Of a DNA stretch of 64,000 bases, positions 17,323-26,972 are shown piece by piece; positions within the stretch are counted from its first letter, which is position 1, and each line of letters starts with the position of its first letter. The notes under the pieces are model-generated. The model saw only the letters and a program-made list of their open reading frames with translations, was not told where the DNA came from and ran no database searches. Origin of the DNA: CAMDBL01 sp964498125 (GTDB lineage: Bacteria; Pseudomonadota; Alphaproteobacteria; Rhizobiales; Hyphomicrobiaceae); contig CAZCGE010000044.1 of assembly GCA_964498125.1 (NCBI GenBank), positions 1-64,000 on the forward strand, in the 5' to 3' direction. A program made the position numbers and the translations under genes.

Positions 17323-18513
17323 ATGAGGTGGCGCCCGCTCCTGGCGTGGGCCACGGTCGGGCTGCTCGCGCTTGCCGCCTCAGCGCTAGCCCAGACCACC
17401 GCGTTGCCCGAGCTGAAGATCGGCTATCTCGACCGCAAGGACGATCCCGCGTATCGCGAGGCGCCCGGCTATGCAGGTGTCTTCCGCCGCGAGCGGGTTT
17501 CGCCGTGGGCGGCGGCCGAGCTGGCGATCAAGGATGGCGCCGCCGCGGCGCGGGCGAGCGGCTTTCAACTGGCGCTGGTTCGCCGGTCGCTCGGCGACTC
17601 CGAGGACGCCGGGACCGCGGCCGAAGCCCTCGTGCGCGACGGCGTGTCGGCCATTGTGCTCGATCTGCCGCTCGGCGACATGCAACGGGTCGCCAGGCAA
17701 CGGGCCGGCAGTTCGGTTGCCCTGTTGAATGCCCGGCATCGCGACGATGACTTGCGCCTTGCAGCGTGCCGCACAACCCTGCTGCATACGATGCCGAGCT
17801 GGGCGATGCTGACCGATGGGCTCGCCCAGGGCCTGATGGCGCTCGACTGGCGCCGTGTCCTCGTGCTGAAAGGGCCCGCGGAGGGCGATACCATCTTCGC
17901 CGATCGGTTTCTTGCCTCGGCCAGGAAATTCGGACTGAAGATTGCCGAGGTGCGGGCCTTCGTCCTGGGCAACGATCCGCGCAATCGCGCCCAGATCAAC
18001 GTCCGCCTGCTGACGGGAGGCGCGGACTACGATTCCGTCGTCGTCGCCGACCTGAGCGGTGATTTCGGGCGCTTTGTTCCCTACGCCACCACGCGCGCCC
18101 GGCCCGTCGTTGGCACCACCGGGCTGCAGCCGCTGGCCTGGCATCCCTTCTGGGAGCGGCACGGCGCCCCGCAGCTCAATCGCCGGTTCCATCGCGCCAC
18201 TGGGCGAACGATGAGCGAGGAGGACTGGGCCACCTGGGTCGCGGTCAGGGCGATCATCGATGCCGCCGTCGCGGCGCGCGAGCGGACGCCCGCCCTCATT
18301 CTCGTGTCGCTGATGAACCCGGACCTGCGCATCGAGCTCTACAAGGCGCTGCCGGGGTCCTTTAGGCCCTGGAGCCGGCAGTTGCGGCAGAGTATTCTGT
18401 TGGCGACCCATGATGCCGTCGTCACCTTGGCGCCGGTCGAGGGCGTGCTGCACGAGCGCAACACGCTCGACACGCTCGGACCCGACGAGCCCGAATTCAA
18501 GTGTCCGCCATGA
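17323..18513 (+). CDS. PQQ-associated ABC-type substrate-binding protein
   Basis: A 396-residue periplasmic-binding-protein-like protein. It starts at ATG 17323 with a signal peptide (to about residue 25, SALAQ). The frame is open upstream through the palindrome at 17201-17286, which is not used. The body reads LPELKIGYLDRKDDPAYREA and then repeated alpha/beta segments typical of type-I binding proteins. It corresponds to the substrate-binding proteins found in PQQ-dependent alcohol dehydrogenase systems. No matching ABC ATPase or permease gene lies in this locus, so its partner is unknown. Confidence 0.78.
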   Translation: MRWRPLLAWATVGLLALAASALAQTTALPELKIGYLDRKDDPAYREAPGYAGVFRRERVSPWAAAELAIKDGAAAARASGFQLALVRRSLGDSEDAGTAAEALVRDGVSAIVLDLPLGDMQRVARQRAGSSVALLNARHRDDDLRLAACRTTLLHTMPSWAMLTDGLAQGLMALDWRRVLVLKGPAEGDTIFADRFLASARKFGLKIAEVRAFVLGNDPRNRAQINVRLLTGGADYDSVVVADLSGDFGRFVPYATTRARPVVGTTGLQPLAWHPFWERHGAPQLNRRFHRATGRTMSEEDWATWVAVRAIIDAAVAARERTPALILVSLMNPDLRIELYKALPGSFRPWSRQLRQSILLATHDAVVTLAPVEGVLHERNTLDTLGPDEPEFKCPP

Positions 18514-18532
18514 CCATGCCTGGAGGGAAATG

Positions 18533-18961
18533 ATGCAACGCTTGGCGCGGATGTCGGTTGTCGCCCTATGGCTTGCGACCAGTTCCATGGCGGCGGCCGA
18601 GGGTTATCTCGCCACCGAGGCGCAAAAGCTTCCCGACCTCGTTTTCGGAGTCGACCAGGCGGGATTTGCCGTCTCGCAACCGAGCTACGAGCTGGTCACC
18701 GGCAAGGCCTATCAGCTCACGATCATCTCCTCGGGCCGCCGCGAGTACGCCATCCGCGGCGATGATTTCTTCAATTTCATCTGGTTGCGCAAGATCGAGG
18801 TCGGCGACGTCGAGATCAAGGTCAACGGCCTCTACGAGATCGAGATGGAGCGCGAGGGCAAGGCGACGATCATCTTCGTGCCCATCCGGCCAGGCAAATA
18901 CCGCATCTATGCGAAGGGGCTCGATACCAAGGGCACGGTGAGCAACATCACTGTGAAGTGA
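18533..18961 (+). CDS. Exported cupredoxin-like protein without copper ligands
   Basis: A 142-residue exported protein with a beta-rich cupredoxin-like body. The segment SYELVTGKAYQLTIISSGRR reads as the early strands and ends with YRIYAKGLDTKGTVSNITVK. It contains no His and no Cys, so a type-1 copper site is impossible as annotated. ATG 18533 is chosen over ATG 18530 for better spacing from GGAGGGA. It starts 20 bases after the binding-protein stop, in the same operon, and so may be a structural or binding accessory of the PQQ system. Confidence 0.7.
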   Translation: MQRLARMSVVALWLATSSMAAAEGYLATEAQKLPDLVFGVDQAGFAVSQPSYELVTGKAYQLTIISSGRREYAIRGDDFFNFIWLRKIEVGDVEIKVNGLYEIEMEREGKATIIFVPIRPGKYRIYAKGLDTKGTVSNITVK

Positions 18962-19257
18962 CGGGCGGCTTGGCATGCTGGCGGGCCGCCGCAAGCGCCA
19001 TTCGAACACGGCAGGTGTGCATCGGGCGCCGCGATTTTTACTCAGAATCCATATGCCGGCGATCTGCCTGACAGTGTGGGGTTCGCGAGTGGGCGGTGTG
19101 GTGCTAAATAAAGCACGATTCGTGGTGGTGCTGGCTCGCTGCCGGATTTGGCGGCTGCATCCACCAGGTGCGCGATAAAACGCGAACCGGCGCCGCATTG
19201 TCACAATCTGGCACTCCGCCAGAATGGCAACGGGGGGAAGGGACACTCGGGAACGCC

Positions 19258-21582
19258 ATGGCCAGCAACGACCCGCCACGCCGCGCATTTCTGTTTGCGT
19301 TCGGATTAGACCGCCTCGGCCTGGTGGCGTTGCGCGCGCCTTATGTGTCTCTGCTGCTCATCCTGGTGCTGTCGGGGCTGGCGGGATGGGGCCTGATGCG
19401 GCTCAAGGTCGATGATTCGCTGTCGGAGCTGTTCCGCACCAACACGAAGGAATTCAGGCAATACGAGGACATCGATCGCCGCTTTCCTTCCAGCGAATAT
19501 GACGTGCTGGTGGTGGTCGAGGGCAACAATCTGCTGCAGCGGCCGCAGCTGGAGGCTTTCTCGCGAGCCGTGGTGGACCTGCAGTTGGCCGATGGCGTCA
19601 ATGGGCTGGTGTCGATGCTGTCGGCGCGCGGCAAGCCGGATGCGGCGGGTTATGCCGCGCCGATCGTTCCCGACGACCTGCCGGAAGGCGAGGCCTATGC
19701 CGCCATCGTCACGGCGCTGAGACAAAACGAAATCGTCAACGGCAAGTTCCTGTCCAACGACGGAACGTTGTCGATGATCGTCATCTCGCTGGATCGCAAG
19801 GTCGTGGATGAGCAGGGCCTGGCCCAGGTCGTCGGCGGCATCAAGGACGCGGCGGAGAAAGTCCTGGCGGGCACGGGGCTCACGGTCAAGTTCACCGGCG
19901 CCCCCGTGATGCAGCTCGAGATCCGCAACGCGGTCGAGCGCGACCGGCTGGTGTACAACGGGCTGGGTTTCCTGGTCGGCATGGCGATCGCCTACCTGTT
20001 CTTCCGCCGCATCTCATTGACGCTGATCGCGGTGCTCGGGCCTTCGATTGCCATCCTGTGGACGCTGGGTGTGATCGGCGGGCTCGATTTCCGCCTGAAC
20101 TTGTTCATCAATGTCATCACGCCACTCATCCTGGTGTCGGGCTTCTCCGACAGCATGCACTTAGTGTTCGCCATCCGCCGCGACATCCTGGCCGGCGTCG
20201 ATCGCATCGAGGCGGCGCGCAACGCCGTGCTCGACGTGGCGCCGGCCTGCCTGTTGACCGCCACCAATCAGGCACTGGCCATCGTCTCCTTCGCCTGGGC
20301 GGATTCGGCGCTGATCCGGACCTTCGGCTTCGCCGCGCTGATCGCTGTCGCCATCTCCTACCTGGCCGTCGCCATTGTCGTGCCGACGCTGGCGGCCTTG
20401 TTGATCCGATCGGAACCAGCGGCCGAGCTGCGCGAGGAGAAGGAAAAGGGCGGCATCGGCATCCTGCATCGGATCACGGAGGCCATCATCACCCACGTCG
20501 CCGCCCGGCCCGTCGCCTATGTGTCGATGGGCGTGGTGGCGGTACTGCTCACCGGCCTCGCCTATGTCCGGCTCGAGCCGCACTACCGGCTGGCCGACCA
20601 GGTACCCGACAAGGAGCATGCCCTGGCGGCGACCGGGCGTCTCGACCAGAAGCTGACCGGCGCCAGTCCGGTGCACATCATGATCCAGTGGAAGGACGGC
20701 CGCTCGCTTTATGACCCGCTGACGCTGGCCGTCATCGGCGAGGCGCACAAGGTGATGGAGACGCGCGCTGGCCTCGGCAACGTCTGGTCGCTGGAGAGCC
20801 TGCGCCGCTGGCTGTCGGAGGCCGGCGACCCCAGCACCGCGACGCTGCAGAAGTACGTCGGCATCCTGCCTGGACACCTGACGCAGCGCTTCATCACCAA
20901 GCAGCAGGATGCCGTGCTCGTCACCGGCCGGCTGCCCGATGTCGACGCCAGCGAAATCCTGCCGGTGGTCGAGACGCTCGAGAAGGCGCTCGAGCCGCTG
21001 CGGGCTGCCAATCCCGGCTTCGAGATCGCGGTGACGGGGCTGCCGGCGATCGCGGCCCGCAACAGCGCCAAGCTGATCGGCGAGCTCAACTGGGGGCTGG
21101 TCGGCGATATCTTTATTGTCTTTATCTTCCTGGCGATCGCGCTGCGCTCGGTGCTGCCGGGCGTCACCAGCGTCCTGCCCTCGCTGTTCCCGATCTTTGC
21201 CACGGGAGCCCTGCTGTGGGCCACGGGCGAAGGCCTGCAATTCGCCTCCATCATCGCCATCACGGTGGCGTTCTCGCTGGCGATCGACTCGACTGTGCAC
21301 TTCCTCAATCGCTTCCGGCTGGAGGAGGAGCGCCTTGGCGGCGGGCGCGGCAGCGAGCAGGAGGCGCTGCAGCGGACGGCGCATCATATCGGCCCGGCGG
21401 TGGTGCTGACCACGCTGGTGCTGGCGCTCGGGCTCGGCGTGACGATGCTCTCCGATCTGCCGTCGCTGCGGCTGTTCGGACGACTGGCGGCCGTCTGCCT
21501 GTTCGCCTCGCTGCTGGCCCAGTTGGTGTTCCTGCCCGCCTCCATCGCGCTGTATCGGCGCTATGTGCCGCGGCGGGGGTAA
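19258..21582 (+). CDS. RND/MMPL-family transporter
   Basis: A 774-residue membrane transporter with two repeated halves. A first TM segment (YVSLLLILVLSGLAGWGL) precedes a periplasmic loop, then a bundle near residues 230-385. A second TM segment at ~445 is followed by a loop and a second bundle (~620-770) with motifs such as AFSLAIDSTVHFLNRF. The charged residues within the bundles fit proton-coupled export. MMPL proteins export lipids or hydrophobic solutes. A 296-base gap precedes it with no recognisable gene. It ends the PQQ block and may replace the missing ABC exporter, which is inference. Confidence 0.85.
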   Translation: MASNDPPRRAFLFAFGLDRLGLVALRAPYVSLLLILVLSGLAGWGLMRLKVDDSLSELFRTNTKEFRQYEDIDRRFPSSEYDVLVVVEGNNLLQRPQLEAFSRAVVDLQLADGVNGLVSMLSARGKPDAAGYAAPIVPDDLPEGEAYAAIVTALRQNEIVNGKFLSNDGTLSMIVISLDRKVVDEQGLAQVVGGIKDAAEKVLAGTGLTVKFTGAPVMQLEIRNAVERDRLVYNGLGFLVGMAIAYLFFRRISLTLIAVLGPSIAILWTLGVIGGLDFRLNLFINVITPLILVSGFSDSMHLVFAIRRDILAGVDRIEAARNAVLDVAPACLLTATNQALAIVSFAWADSALIRTFGFAALIAVAISYLAVAIVVPTLAALLIRSEPAAELREEKEKGGIGILHRITEAIITHVAARPVAYVSMGVVAVLLTGLAYVRLEPHYRLADQVPDKEHALAATGRLDQKLTGASPVHIMIQWKDGRSLYDPLTLAVIGEAHKVMETRAGLGNVWSLESLRRWLSEAGDPSTATLQKYVGILPGHLTQRFITKQQDAVLVTGRLPDVDASEILPVVETLEKALEPLRAANPGFEIAVTGLPAIAARNSAKLIGELNWGLVGDIFIVFIFLAIALRSVLPGVTSVLPSLFPIFATGALLWATGEGLQFASIIAITVAFSLAIDSTVHFLNRFRLEEERLGGGRGSEQEALQRTAHHIGPAVVLTTLVLALGLGVTMLSDLPSLRLFGRLAAVCLFASLLAQLVFLPASIALYRRYVPRRG

Positions 21583-21679
21583 GTGAAGCGACAGCGGCGG
21601 TCAGCCGTGTTTTGCGGCAACTCGGCAGCCTCGCGCAATTGCGCTAAGGTCGGGGCCAATTCCATCGCAGGACCGTGCT

Positions 21680-22300
21680 TTGACTGATACTGATCCCAGC
21701 GTCGCCATCGATGTGCGCAAAGGTTTCCGCCGCGCCGGATCGGCGCTGTTCTGGCTGTCGGCATCGGTCGTGGTGGCCTTATGGGCGGCGCAAAAGGCGG
21801 GCTTCATCGCGCTCGGCGTCTGGTTCAATCTGATCGCCTTCGTGGTGCTGCTGATCGGCTTTACCGCCTCGGGCGTCAGCCGGATGATCGGCATGGCTCT
21901 GCAGACCGCCGCCCGCTCGGACGTTGCCACCGGCGGCTCGGCACGCATCAACGCTTTCGTCGAGCAGTTGGGTTGGCTGCCGCGGCTGGCGCTGTCGATG
22001 CTGCCGGGTAGCAATGTGCTGTCGGCCGTCAGCCTGCTGGCGAGCGTGCGCGATGGGACGCTGGCGGAGAACATGCGCGGCACGTTCCAGATGATCGGCG
22101 CCGTGGTGGGCGGCGGGCTGATGGGCGTCGGCGGCGCGGCAGTGACATGGCAGTGGTGGCATGGCGCAGGCTGGGCGGCTGCACAAGGCTGGCTCGTCAT
22201 CTGCGGCATCGGCGCGGGATTGCTCGCCTTGTTCATGGTGGTCGCCAGCTGGGTCGCGGATGGCTTCAAGCCAACCGGTGATGGTGCCAGCGTCCGATAG
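21680..22300 (+). CDS. Hypothetical polytopic membrane protein
   Basis: A 206-residue protein starting at TTG 21680 with about four hydrophobic segments (residues ~25-40, 45-70, 135-155 and 165-185). No family was recognised and no catalytic motif stands out. It lies 97 bases after the RND gene on the same strand and ends 38 bases from the stop of accA, which is convergent. Confidence 0.6.
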   Translation: MTDTDPSVAIDVRKGFRRAGSALFWLSASVVVALWAAQKAGFIALGVWFNLIAFVVLLIGFTASGVSRMIGMALQTAARSDVATGGSARINAFVEQLGWLPRLALSMLPGSNVLSAVSLLASVRDGTLAENMRGTFQMIGAVVGGGLMGVGGAAVTWQWWHGAGWAAAQGWLVICGIGAGLLALFMVVASWVADGFKPTGDGASVR

Positions 22301-22338
22301 GGTGGCATTTTTGCTGGGGCGATTGCGCCGCCGGCCGT

Positions 22339-23307
22339 CTACAGGCTACGGCCGATCTCCAGGAAGCGCTCGTGGCGTTGCTGGCGGATGTAGGCTGGAC
22401 TGAGGTCGGCGAACTCCAGCAAGGCGAAGGCGATGGCGTCGCCCAGCGCCTTGATCGCGGTCGCATGATCGCGATGTGCGCCGCCGATCGGCTCGCTGAC
22501 GATGACGTCGATGACGCCCAAATCCTTCAGATCCTGCGCCGTGATCTTCATGCTGGTAGCTGCGTCCTGCGCCTTGGCACTGTCGCGCCACAGAATGGAC
22601 GCCGCGGCCTCTGGCGAGGCGACCGTATAGATGGCGTTCTCCAGCATCAGGATACGATTGGCGGAGGCGATGGCGACCGCGCCACCCGAGCCGCCCTCGC
22701 CAATGATGGCAGCGATGATCGGTACACTCAGCGCCAGGCAGCAATCGGTCGAGCGCGCGATCGCCTCGGCCTGCCCGCGCTCCTCGGCTTCGATCCCGGG
22801 ATAGGCGCCGGCCGTGTCCACCAGTGTGATCACCGGCACCTGGAACTTTTCGGCCATCTGCATCAGCCGCACGGCTTTGCGATAGCCTTCCGGACGCGCC
22901 ATGCCGAAGTTGTGCTTGATGCGGTTTTCCGTGTCGGAGCCCTTCTCATTGCCGATCACCACGACGGTGCGGCCACGAAACCGGCCAAGCCCGCCGACGA
23001 TGGCCGCGTCATCGGCAAAATAGCGGTCGCCGGCCAAGGGCGTGAAGTCCTCGATCATGCCGCTGATGTAATCGAGGCAATGCGGGCGCTCGGGGTGGCG
23101 AGCGACTTGGGTCTTCTGCCAAGGTGATAGCTTGGCATAAGTGTCGATCAGCGAGGTGCGGGCCTTTTGCTCGAGCTTGGTCAGCTCCTCGGTGATGGAC
23201 ATGTTGGCATCATTGCCCGACAGCGTCTTGAGCTCGGCGACCTTGTTTTCGAGCTCGGCGATCGGCTTTTCGAAGTCGAGATAAGTACGGACGGTTGATC
23301 GATCCAA
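22339..23307 (-). CDS. accA: Acetyl-CoA carboxylase carboxyltransferase subunit alpha
   Basis: A 322-residue cytoplasmic enzyme of fatty-acid synthesis that transfers the carboxyl group from biotin to acetyl-CoA, with AccD. N-terminal YLDFEKPIAELENKVAEL and the core motifs VVIGNEKGSDT, NFGMARPEGYRKA, DTAGAYPGIEAEERGQAEAI and GEGGSGGA are standard AccA. The start is TTG at 23307: an in-frame TAA lies directly before it, no earlier start exists, and GAGG lies at normal spacing. accD is not in the window. Confidence 0.97.
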   Translation of the reverse strand: MDRSTVRTYLDFEKPIAELENKVAELKTLSGNDANMSITEELTKLEQKARTSLIDTYAKLSPWQKTQVARHPERPHCLDYISGMIEDFTPLAGDRYFADDAAIVGGLGRFRGRTVVVIGNEKGSDTENRIKHNFGMARPEGYRKAVRLMQMAEKFQVPVITLVDTAGAYPGIEAEERGQAEAIARSTDCCLALSVPIIAAIIGEGGSGGAVAIASANRILMLENAIYTVASPEAAASILWRDSAKAQDAATSMKITAQDLKDLGVIDVIVSEPIGGAHRDHATAIKALGDAIAFALLEFADLSPAYIRQQRHERFLEIGRSL

Positions 23308-23435
23308 TTATGGCCTCGTGATGTGGCGTTGGCTCAGCAAACGTCGGCGTCGAATCCGTCGGGCTGCAAGAGCACGGCGAGAATTACTGCTGGCAGTGGC
23401 AGCGTCAAGTCGCCGGCGCGGTGCTGGTCGCCGCC

Positions 23436-23786
23436 TCAGTACCGGCGCTCCCAACGAAAATAGTTGGGGCCACCATCCCTCTGCTGCATGCGCTCGAAGA
23501 CGTCGACCGTTTCCAGCCGCAACGTCTCGGAACAGTTGTTGCGGACGCAATCGACCCATGTGCCGCCTGGCAAACGCACCTGCCAGCCCCTGGCGCCAGG
23601 CCGCACTGGGCCACTCACCGTGCCGTGGCCCCAGCGGCTTTCCGCCACCACGTAGTTTGCCCTGGCGGTTCCGTCATCGGCGCCACGCGAGCGGGGCGCG
23701 GCATTGGAAGTGGATACAACCAACAGCGACAAGCCGATGCCGATGGACAAATGCCGGGCCGTCCGGCCCAACGTGATCGAGTTCAT
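23436..23786 (-). CDS. Small secreted hypothetical protein
   Basis: A 116-residue exported protein with a signal peptide ending near residue 29 (STSNAAP). The mature part has W-G-H-G-T-V-S-G-P-V-R-P-G and V-R-L-P-G-G-T-W-V-D-C-V-R-N-N-C, with the two cysteines seven residues apart. Proteins of this type occur in rhizobia without known function. It stands alone between accA and another secreted-protein gene. Confidence 0.7.
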   Translation of the reverse strand: MNSITLGRTARHLSIGIGLSLLVVSTSNAAPRSRGADDGTARANYVVAESRWGHGTVSGPVRPGARGWQVRLPGGTWVDCVRNNCSETLRLETVDVFERMQQRDGGPNYFRWERRY

Positions 23787-23924
23787 GAGGTCATTCCTTG
23801 TATCGCGTGCCGCGCCGCCCCGTATCGCGTCTGTCTAGCACAATTGGCCCGCGCAGGGGAGGGCGGCAAGGCAACAGGGGTCGCGGCCTCTTGTTGCCGG
23901 CGGCGGCCGGATCGCATCGGGCCG

Positions 23925-24416
23925 TCACCCCCGCGCCAGATTGATATTGACGCTCTTCAACCCGGTTCCCTGCGTCGTGATCACAACGGACTGGCCGGCG
24001 GCCGTGGCTGAGACGTTCATCGAGCCGACCATGCCGCCGCCGACGACGGATAGTGTGATGCGGCCGGTGCTGGCCTGCCCCGTCACGCTGCCTGCTGCAT
24101 TGAAGTTGCGTTCCTCCCATGAGCCCGAGACGCGCCCGGACTGGGATTTGAGCTGCGACCGCAACTCGATCTTATAGCTGGTCGAGGCGCAGCGAATGGC
24201 CAGGCCCAGCGAGGTGCCGCTGTCTTTTGGGGTGTAATAAGCGTTGCACTTGATGCGTTCGGTGGCGCCGTTGTCCAGGCGGATCTGGCCGAATCCGCTC
24301 CAATTGCCATTGAACGCCGAGAAGACGCTATCGGCACGTGCTGGCCCGCCAGCGGCGAGAAGTGTCAAGACAGCGAAACATGCGACTTTCACTCGTGGCA
24401 TGACTAGGCGCAGCAT
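23925..24416 (-). CDS. Secreted hypothetical protein
   Basis: A 163-residue exported protein starting at ATG 24416, with ATG 24401 as an alternative. The signal peptide ends ARADS. The body (FSAFNGNWSGFGQIRLDNGA, then SGSWEERNF) looks like a beta-rich lipid- or surface-binding fold. No domain was recognised. Two cysteines (IKCNAYY and IRCAST) could form a disulfide. Confidence 0.65.
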   Translation of the reverse strand: MLRLVMPRVKVACFAVLTLLAAGGPARADSVFSAFNGNWSGFGQIRLDNGATERIKCNAYYTPKDSGTSLGLAIRCASTSYKIELRSQLKSQSGRVSGSWEERNFNAAGSVTGQASTGRITLSVVGGGMVGSMNVSATAAGQSVVITTQGTGLKSVNINLARG

Positions 24417-24642
24417 GAGTTGGGGGCTCCTATGAGAGCAAATAGACATCAGTGGTGATAGATAGGCGTTTACCACCGGCTCGGCGAGGGCGGTCGCAGC
24501 ACAAAGAAAAAAAAAATATTGGTGACCGGTGCCCCGGCCCCTTGGCGGTCAACGTGTTGCTGGTCCACCTCGGCCGGCCCCGCCTCGATCCGCCGCTTTG
24601 CGAACCTTCAAGTCCGGCCGCCGGGTTGGCGTGGGCCGGCTG

Positions 24643-25929
24643 TCACAGGCGCCACAAATCGATGCCGGCGGGCGTCAGGGCGCGGTCCAAGACGCCCCTG
24701 ATGTCGAGCACCACGCCCGAGCCGCCCCGCAGCAGGCGTGTGACCATCGGCCAGCCGCCATCGAGATAGTCGCGATGGGCGACCGCGAGGACGACGGCGT
24801 CGGCGTCGGCGAGCTGGTCGAACGGGGTGATATCAATGCCATATTCCTGCCGCGCCTCGGCCGCGTCGGCGAGCGGATCGGCCGCCTGTACCTGCAGGCC
24901 AAACGAGCCTAGCTCGCGGATGATGTCGATCACCCGGGAATTGCGGATATCGGGCACGTTCTCCTTGAAGGCGAGGCCAAGCACGGTCACCCGCTCCGCC
25001 TTCTGTCCCCGTTGCAGCAGCCGGCGCACGCATTCCCGCGCCACCCGCTCACCCACGCCGTCGTTGATCCGCCGGCCCGACAGGATGACCTCGGGGTGGT
25101 AGCCTGCCTTCTGTGCCCGGAACGTCAAATAGTACGGATCGACGCCGATGCAGTGCCCGCCGACCAGGCCCGGATGGAAAGGCAGGAAGTTCCACTTCGT
25201 CTTGGCCGCTGCCAGCACGTCGCCGGTATCGATCCCCAGCGCCTGGCAAATGGCGGAGAGTTCATTCATGAAGGCGATGTTGAGGTCGCGTTGCGTGTTC
25301 TCGATCACCTTGGCGGCCTCGGCAACTTTGATGGAGGGCGCCCGGTGGAGACCGGCCCGGACGACCGAACCGTAGACGGCGGCCACGACATCGAGTGCCG
25401 CCGGTGTGTCCGCCGACACGACCTTGGTGATGGTTTCGAAGCGATGCTCCAGATCGCCGGGATTGATGCGCTCGGGAGAGTAGCCGATGAAAAAATCCCG
25501 ATGCGCCTCGAGCCCGCAGTGCTTCTCGAGCACGGGCACGCACTCCTCCTCGGTGGCGCCTGGATAGACTGTCGACTCGTAAACGACGATGCCGCCCTGG
25601 CCGAGCGCGCGACCAACCGTTTCGGAAGCCCTGATCAGAGCGCCAAGGTCGGGCCGGCGCGCGTCGTCAATCGGTGTCGGAACAGTGACAATAAAGAAGT
25701 CGGCGGCCTTGAGCCGGGCCGCGTCTGAAGTGTAGGTGAGCTGCGGCTGCTTGAGATCGGCCGCCGCGACCTCGCGCGTGCGATCGTGGCCAGAGGCGAG
25801 TTCCGCGATCCGGCGCTGATCGATGTCAAAGCCGATCACAGGCACGCCCGAGCGGCCAAATGCCACCGCGACCGGCAGGCCGACGTAGCCAAGGCCGATG
25901 ACCGCGATCTTGCGTCCATGGTTCGACAT
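24643..25929 (-). CDS. UDP-sugar (nucleotide-sugar) 6-dehydrogenase, WbpA/TviB type
   Basis: A 428-residue NAD-dependent dehydrogenase that oxidises a UDP-hexose(amine) to the uronic acid for polysaccharide synthesis. The Rossmann motif IGLGYVGLP is at residues 11-19. The catalytic Cys lies in GLVGGHCIGVDPYYL and a later motif is GLAFKENVPDIRNS. The length and the GHCI motif fit the WbpA/TviB branch, acting on UDP-GlcNAc, better than Ugd. No glycosyltransferase or polymerase genes are nearby, so it is isolated here. The start at 25929 replaces a longer frame and gives MSNHGRKIAVIG. Confidence 0.88.
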   Translation of the reverse strand: MSNHGRKIAVIGLGYVGLPVAVAFGRSGVPVIGFDIDQRRIAELASGHDRTREVAAADLKQPQLTYTSDAARLKAADFFIVTVPTPIDDARRPDLGALIRASETVGRALGQGGIVVYESTVYPGATEEECVPVLEKHCGLEAHRDFFIGYSPERINPGDLEHRFETITKVVSADTPAALDVVAAVYGSVVRAGLHRAPSIKVAEAAKVIENTQRDLNIAFMNELSAICQALGIDTGDVLAAAKTKWNFLPFHPGLVGGHCIGVDPYYLTFRAQKAGYHPEVILSGRRINDGVGERVARECVRRLLQRGQKAERVTVLGLAFKENVPDIRNSRVIDIIRELGSFGLQVQAADPLADAAEARQEYGIDITPFDQLADADAVVLAVAHRDYLDGGWPMVTRLLRGGSGVVLDIRGVLDRALTPAGIDLWRL

Positions 25930-26120
25930 GATGTTTCCCGAGCGACTCCGGCGCACTCCAGCGCTGGCGTTCGATATCCTGCGGCAACCCGAAGGGCAAT
26001 CGCATCATTGTGCAGGGGGCCGCTGCGGCGTCGACAGACGCCATGGCTCGCGCCGGCGTGTTACAGGTGGGCGAAGCCTCGGCGGCACGCGCGATGTCCG
26101 CCACGATAGGGGAGACGACC

Positions 26121-26789
26121 ATGATCAGGTCACAGCCGTCGCAGGGTACCGGCATGTTGGCCGTGTTCTGCGATCTCGACGCGAAGTGGCACGGCGAATT
26201 TCGCGAATGGCTGGTCTCCGACATGTTCGCGGCGCGCCTCAAAATTGGTTTCCCGCATTGCGCCAGCTACGATGTGCTGCCGGCGGCTCCCGACGCCATC
26301 GGCGCTCCCGAGCCCTTCGTGACGGTCTATGAGACCGCTTCGATCGGTGACCTCTATGGCGCGCCCTACCAGGGCCTGCGCGTCAAGCGTGATGCGCGCG
26401 ACGCGGCTTTCCATGCCCGCTTCATCAGGCCGGCGCGCTACACGCTGTGCTGGGCCGGTCCGGAGCTGGCGGCAGCGACCGGTGGTTTTGCACCTGTGGC
26501 CGTGTTCGACCGCTTCGCGCTGGCGCCATCGGCCGTGCAGGATTTCAATCTGTGGTTCATGACCGACTATCTGCCGCGCCTTGCCAGGGTCGGCGGCGTC
26601 CGGCGCGTGCGGCGGTATCTGGCCATGGAGGGGACGCCGAGCCACGTGGTCGTGCACGAACTCGAAGACCCCGGCATGATATCGGGATCCGACTGGCGCA
26701 CAGCACGCGCGGACTTTGCCAGGACCGTACCCGCGGCCAGCGGTGGCACGTCCGGCAGCTATCGACGGGTCGTGGCCGCGTCGCTGTAG
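26121..26789 (+). CDS. Hypothetical EthD-like dimeric alpha/beta-barrel protein
   Basis: A 222-residue protein that looks like two copies of a ferredoxin-like alpha/beta-barrel unit (residues ~10-100 and ~120-220). Each has an 'aromatic-x-x-W' segment before a long helix (HGEFREWLVSDMFA and FNLWFMTDYLPRLA). Such dimeric barrels include EthD-type proteins linked to aromatic or ether degradation. GGGGAGA precedes ATG 26121. It lies upstream of the monooxygenase, with a palindrome between. Assignment is by fold impression only. Confidence 0.55.
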   Translation: MIRSQPSQGTGMLAVFCDLDAKWHGEFREWLVSDMFAARLKIGFPHCASYDVLPAAPDAIGAPEPFVTVYETASIGDLYGAPYQGLRVKRDARDAAFHARFIRPARYTLCWAGPELAAATGGFAPVAVFDRFALAPSAVQDFNLWFMTDYLPRLARVGGVRRVRRYLAMEGTPSHVVVHELEDPGMISGSDWRTARADFARTVPAASGGTSGSYRRVVAASL

Positions 26790-26834
26790 AAATCTGGAGA
26801 ATTGGCGGGCAACATGGGCGGCAGGGCGCGCTCG

Positions 26835-26877
26835 CTAAGCAGACTTTCGTTGGAAAGCCAACGAAGCACCTGCTTAG
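26835..26877. repeat. Two-tier stem-loop before the monooxygenase gene
   Basis: CTAAGCAG (26835-26842) pairs with CTGCTTAG (26870-26877). Inside it TTCGTTGG (26846-26853) pairs with CCAACGAA (26858-26865) around an AAAG loop. It lies about 95 bases before the monooxygenase start and 45 bases after the preceding stop. A second TCTGCTTAGC copy occurs at about 26932-26941. It may act as a terminator without a T-run or as an operator. Confidence 0.7.
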
Positions 26878-26972
26878 GACTTTGCTTTAGCGGAGTTTTA
26901 TCGCAAAACCGCGAGGTACACTTTGCGAACTCTGCTTAGCCCGGACGTCGTCACCAAGAGCCAAAGCTTCTC

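Noticed and set aside
16083..17399. Very long minus-strand frame joined to the ankyrin gene
   Set aside because: Only the part from 16082 down encodes ankyrin repeats after a signal peptide; the rest is antisense to the beta-propeller gene and has biased composition.
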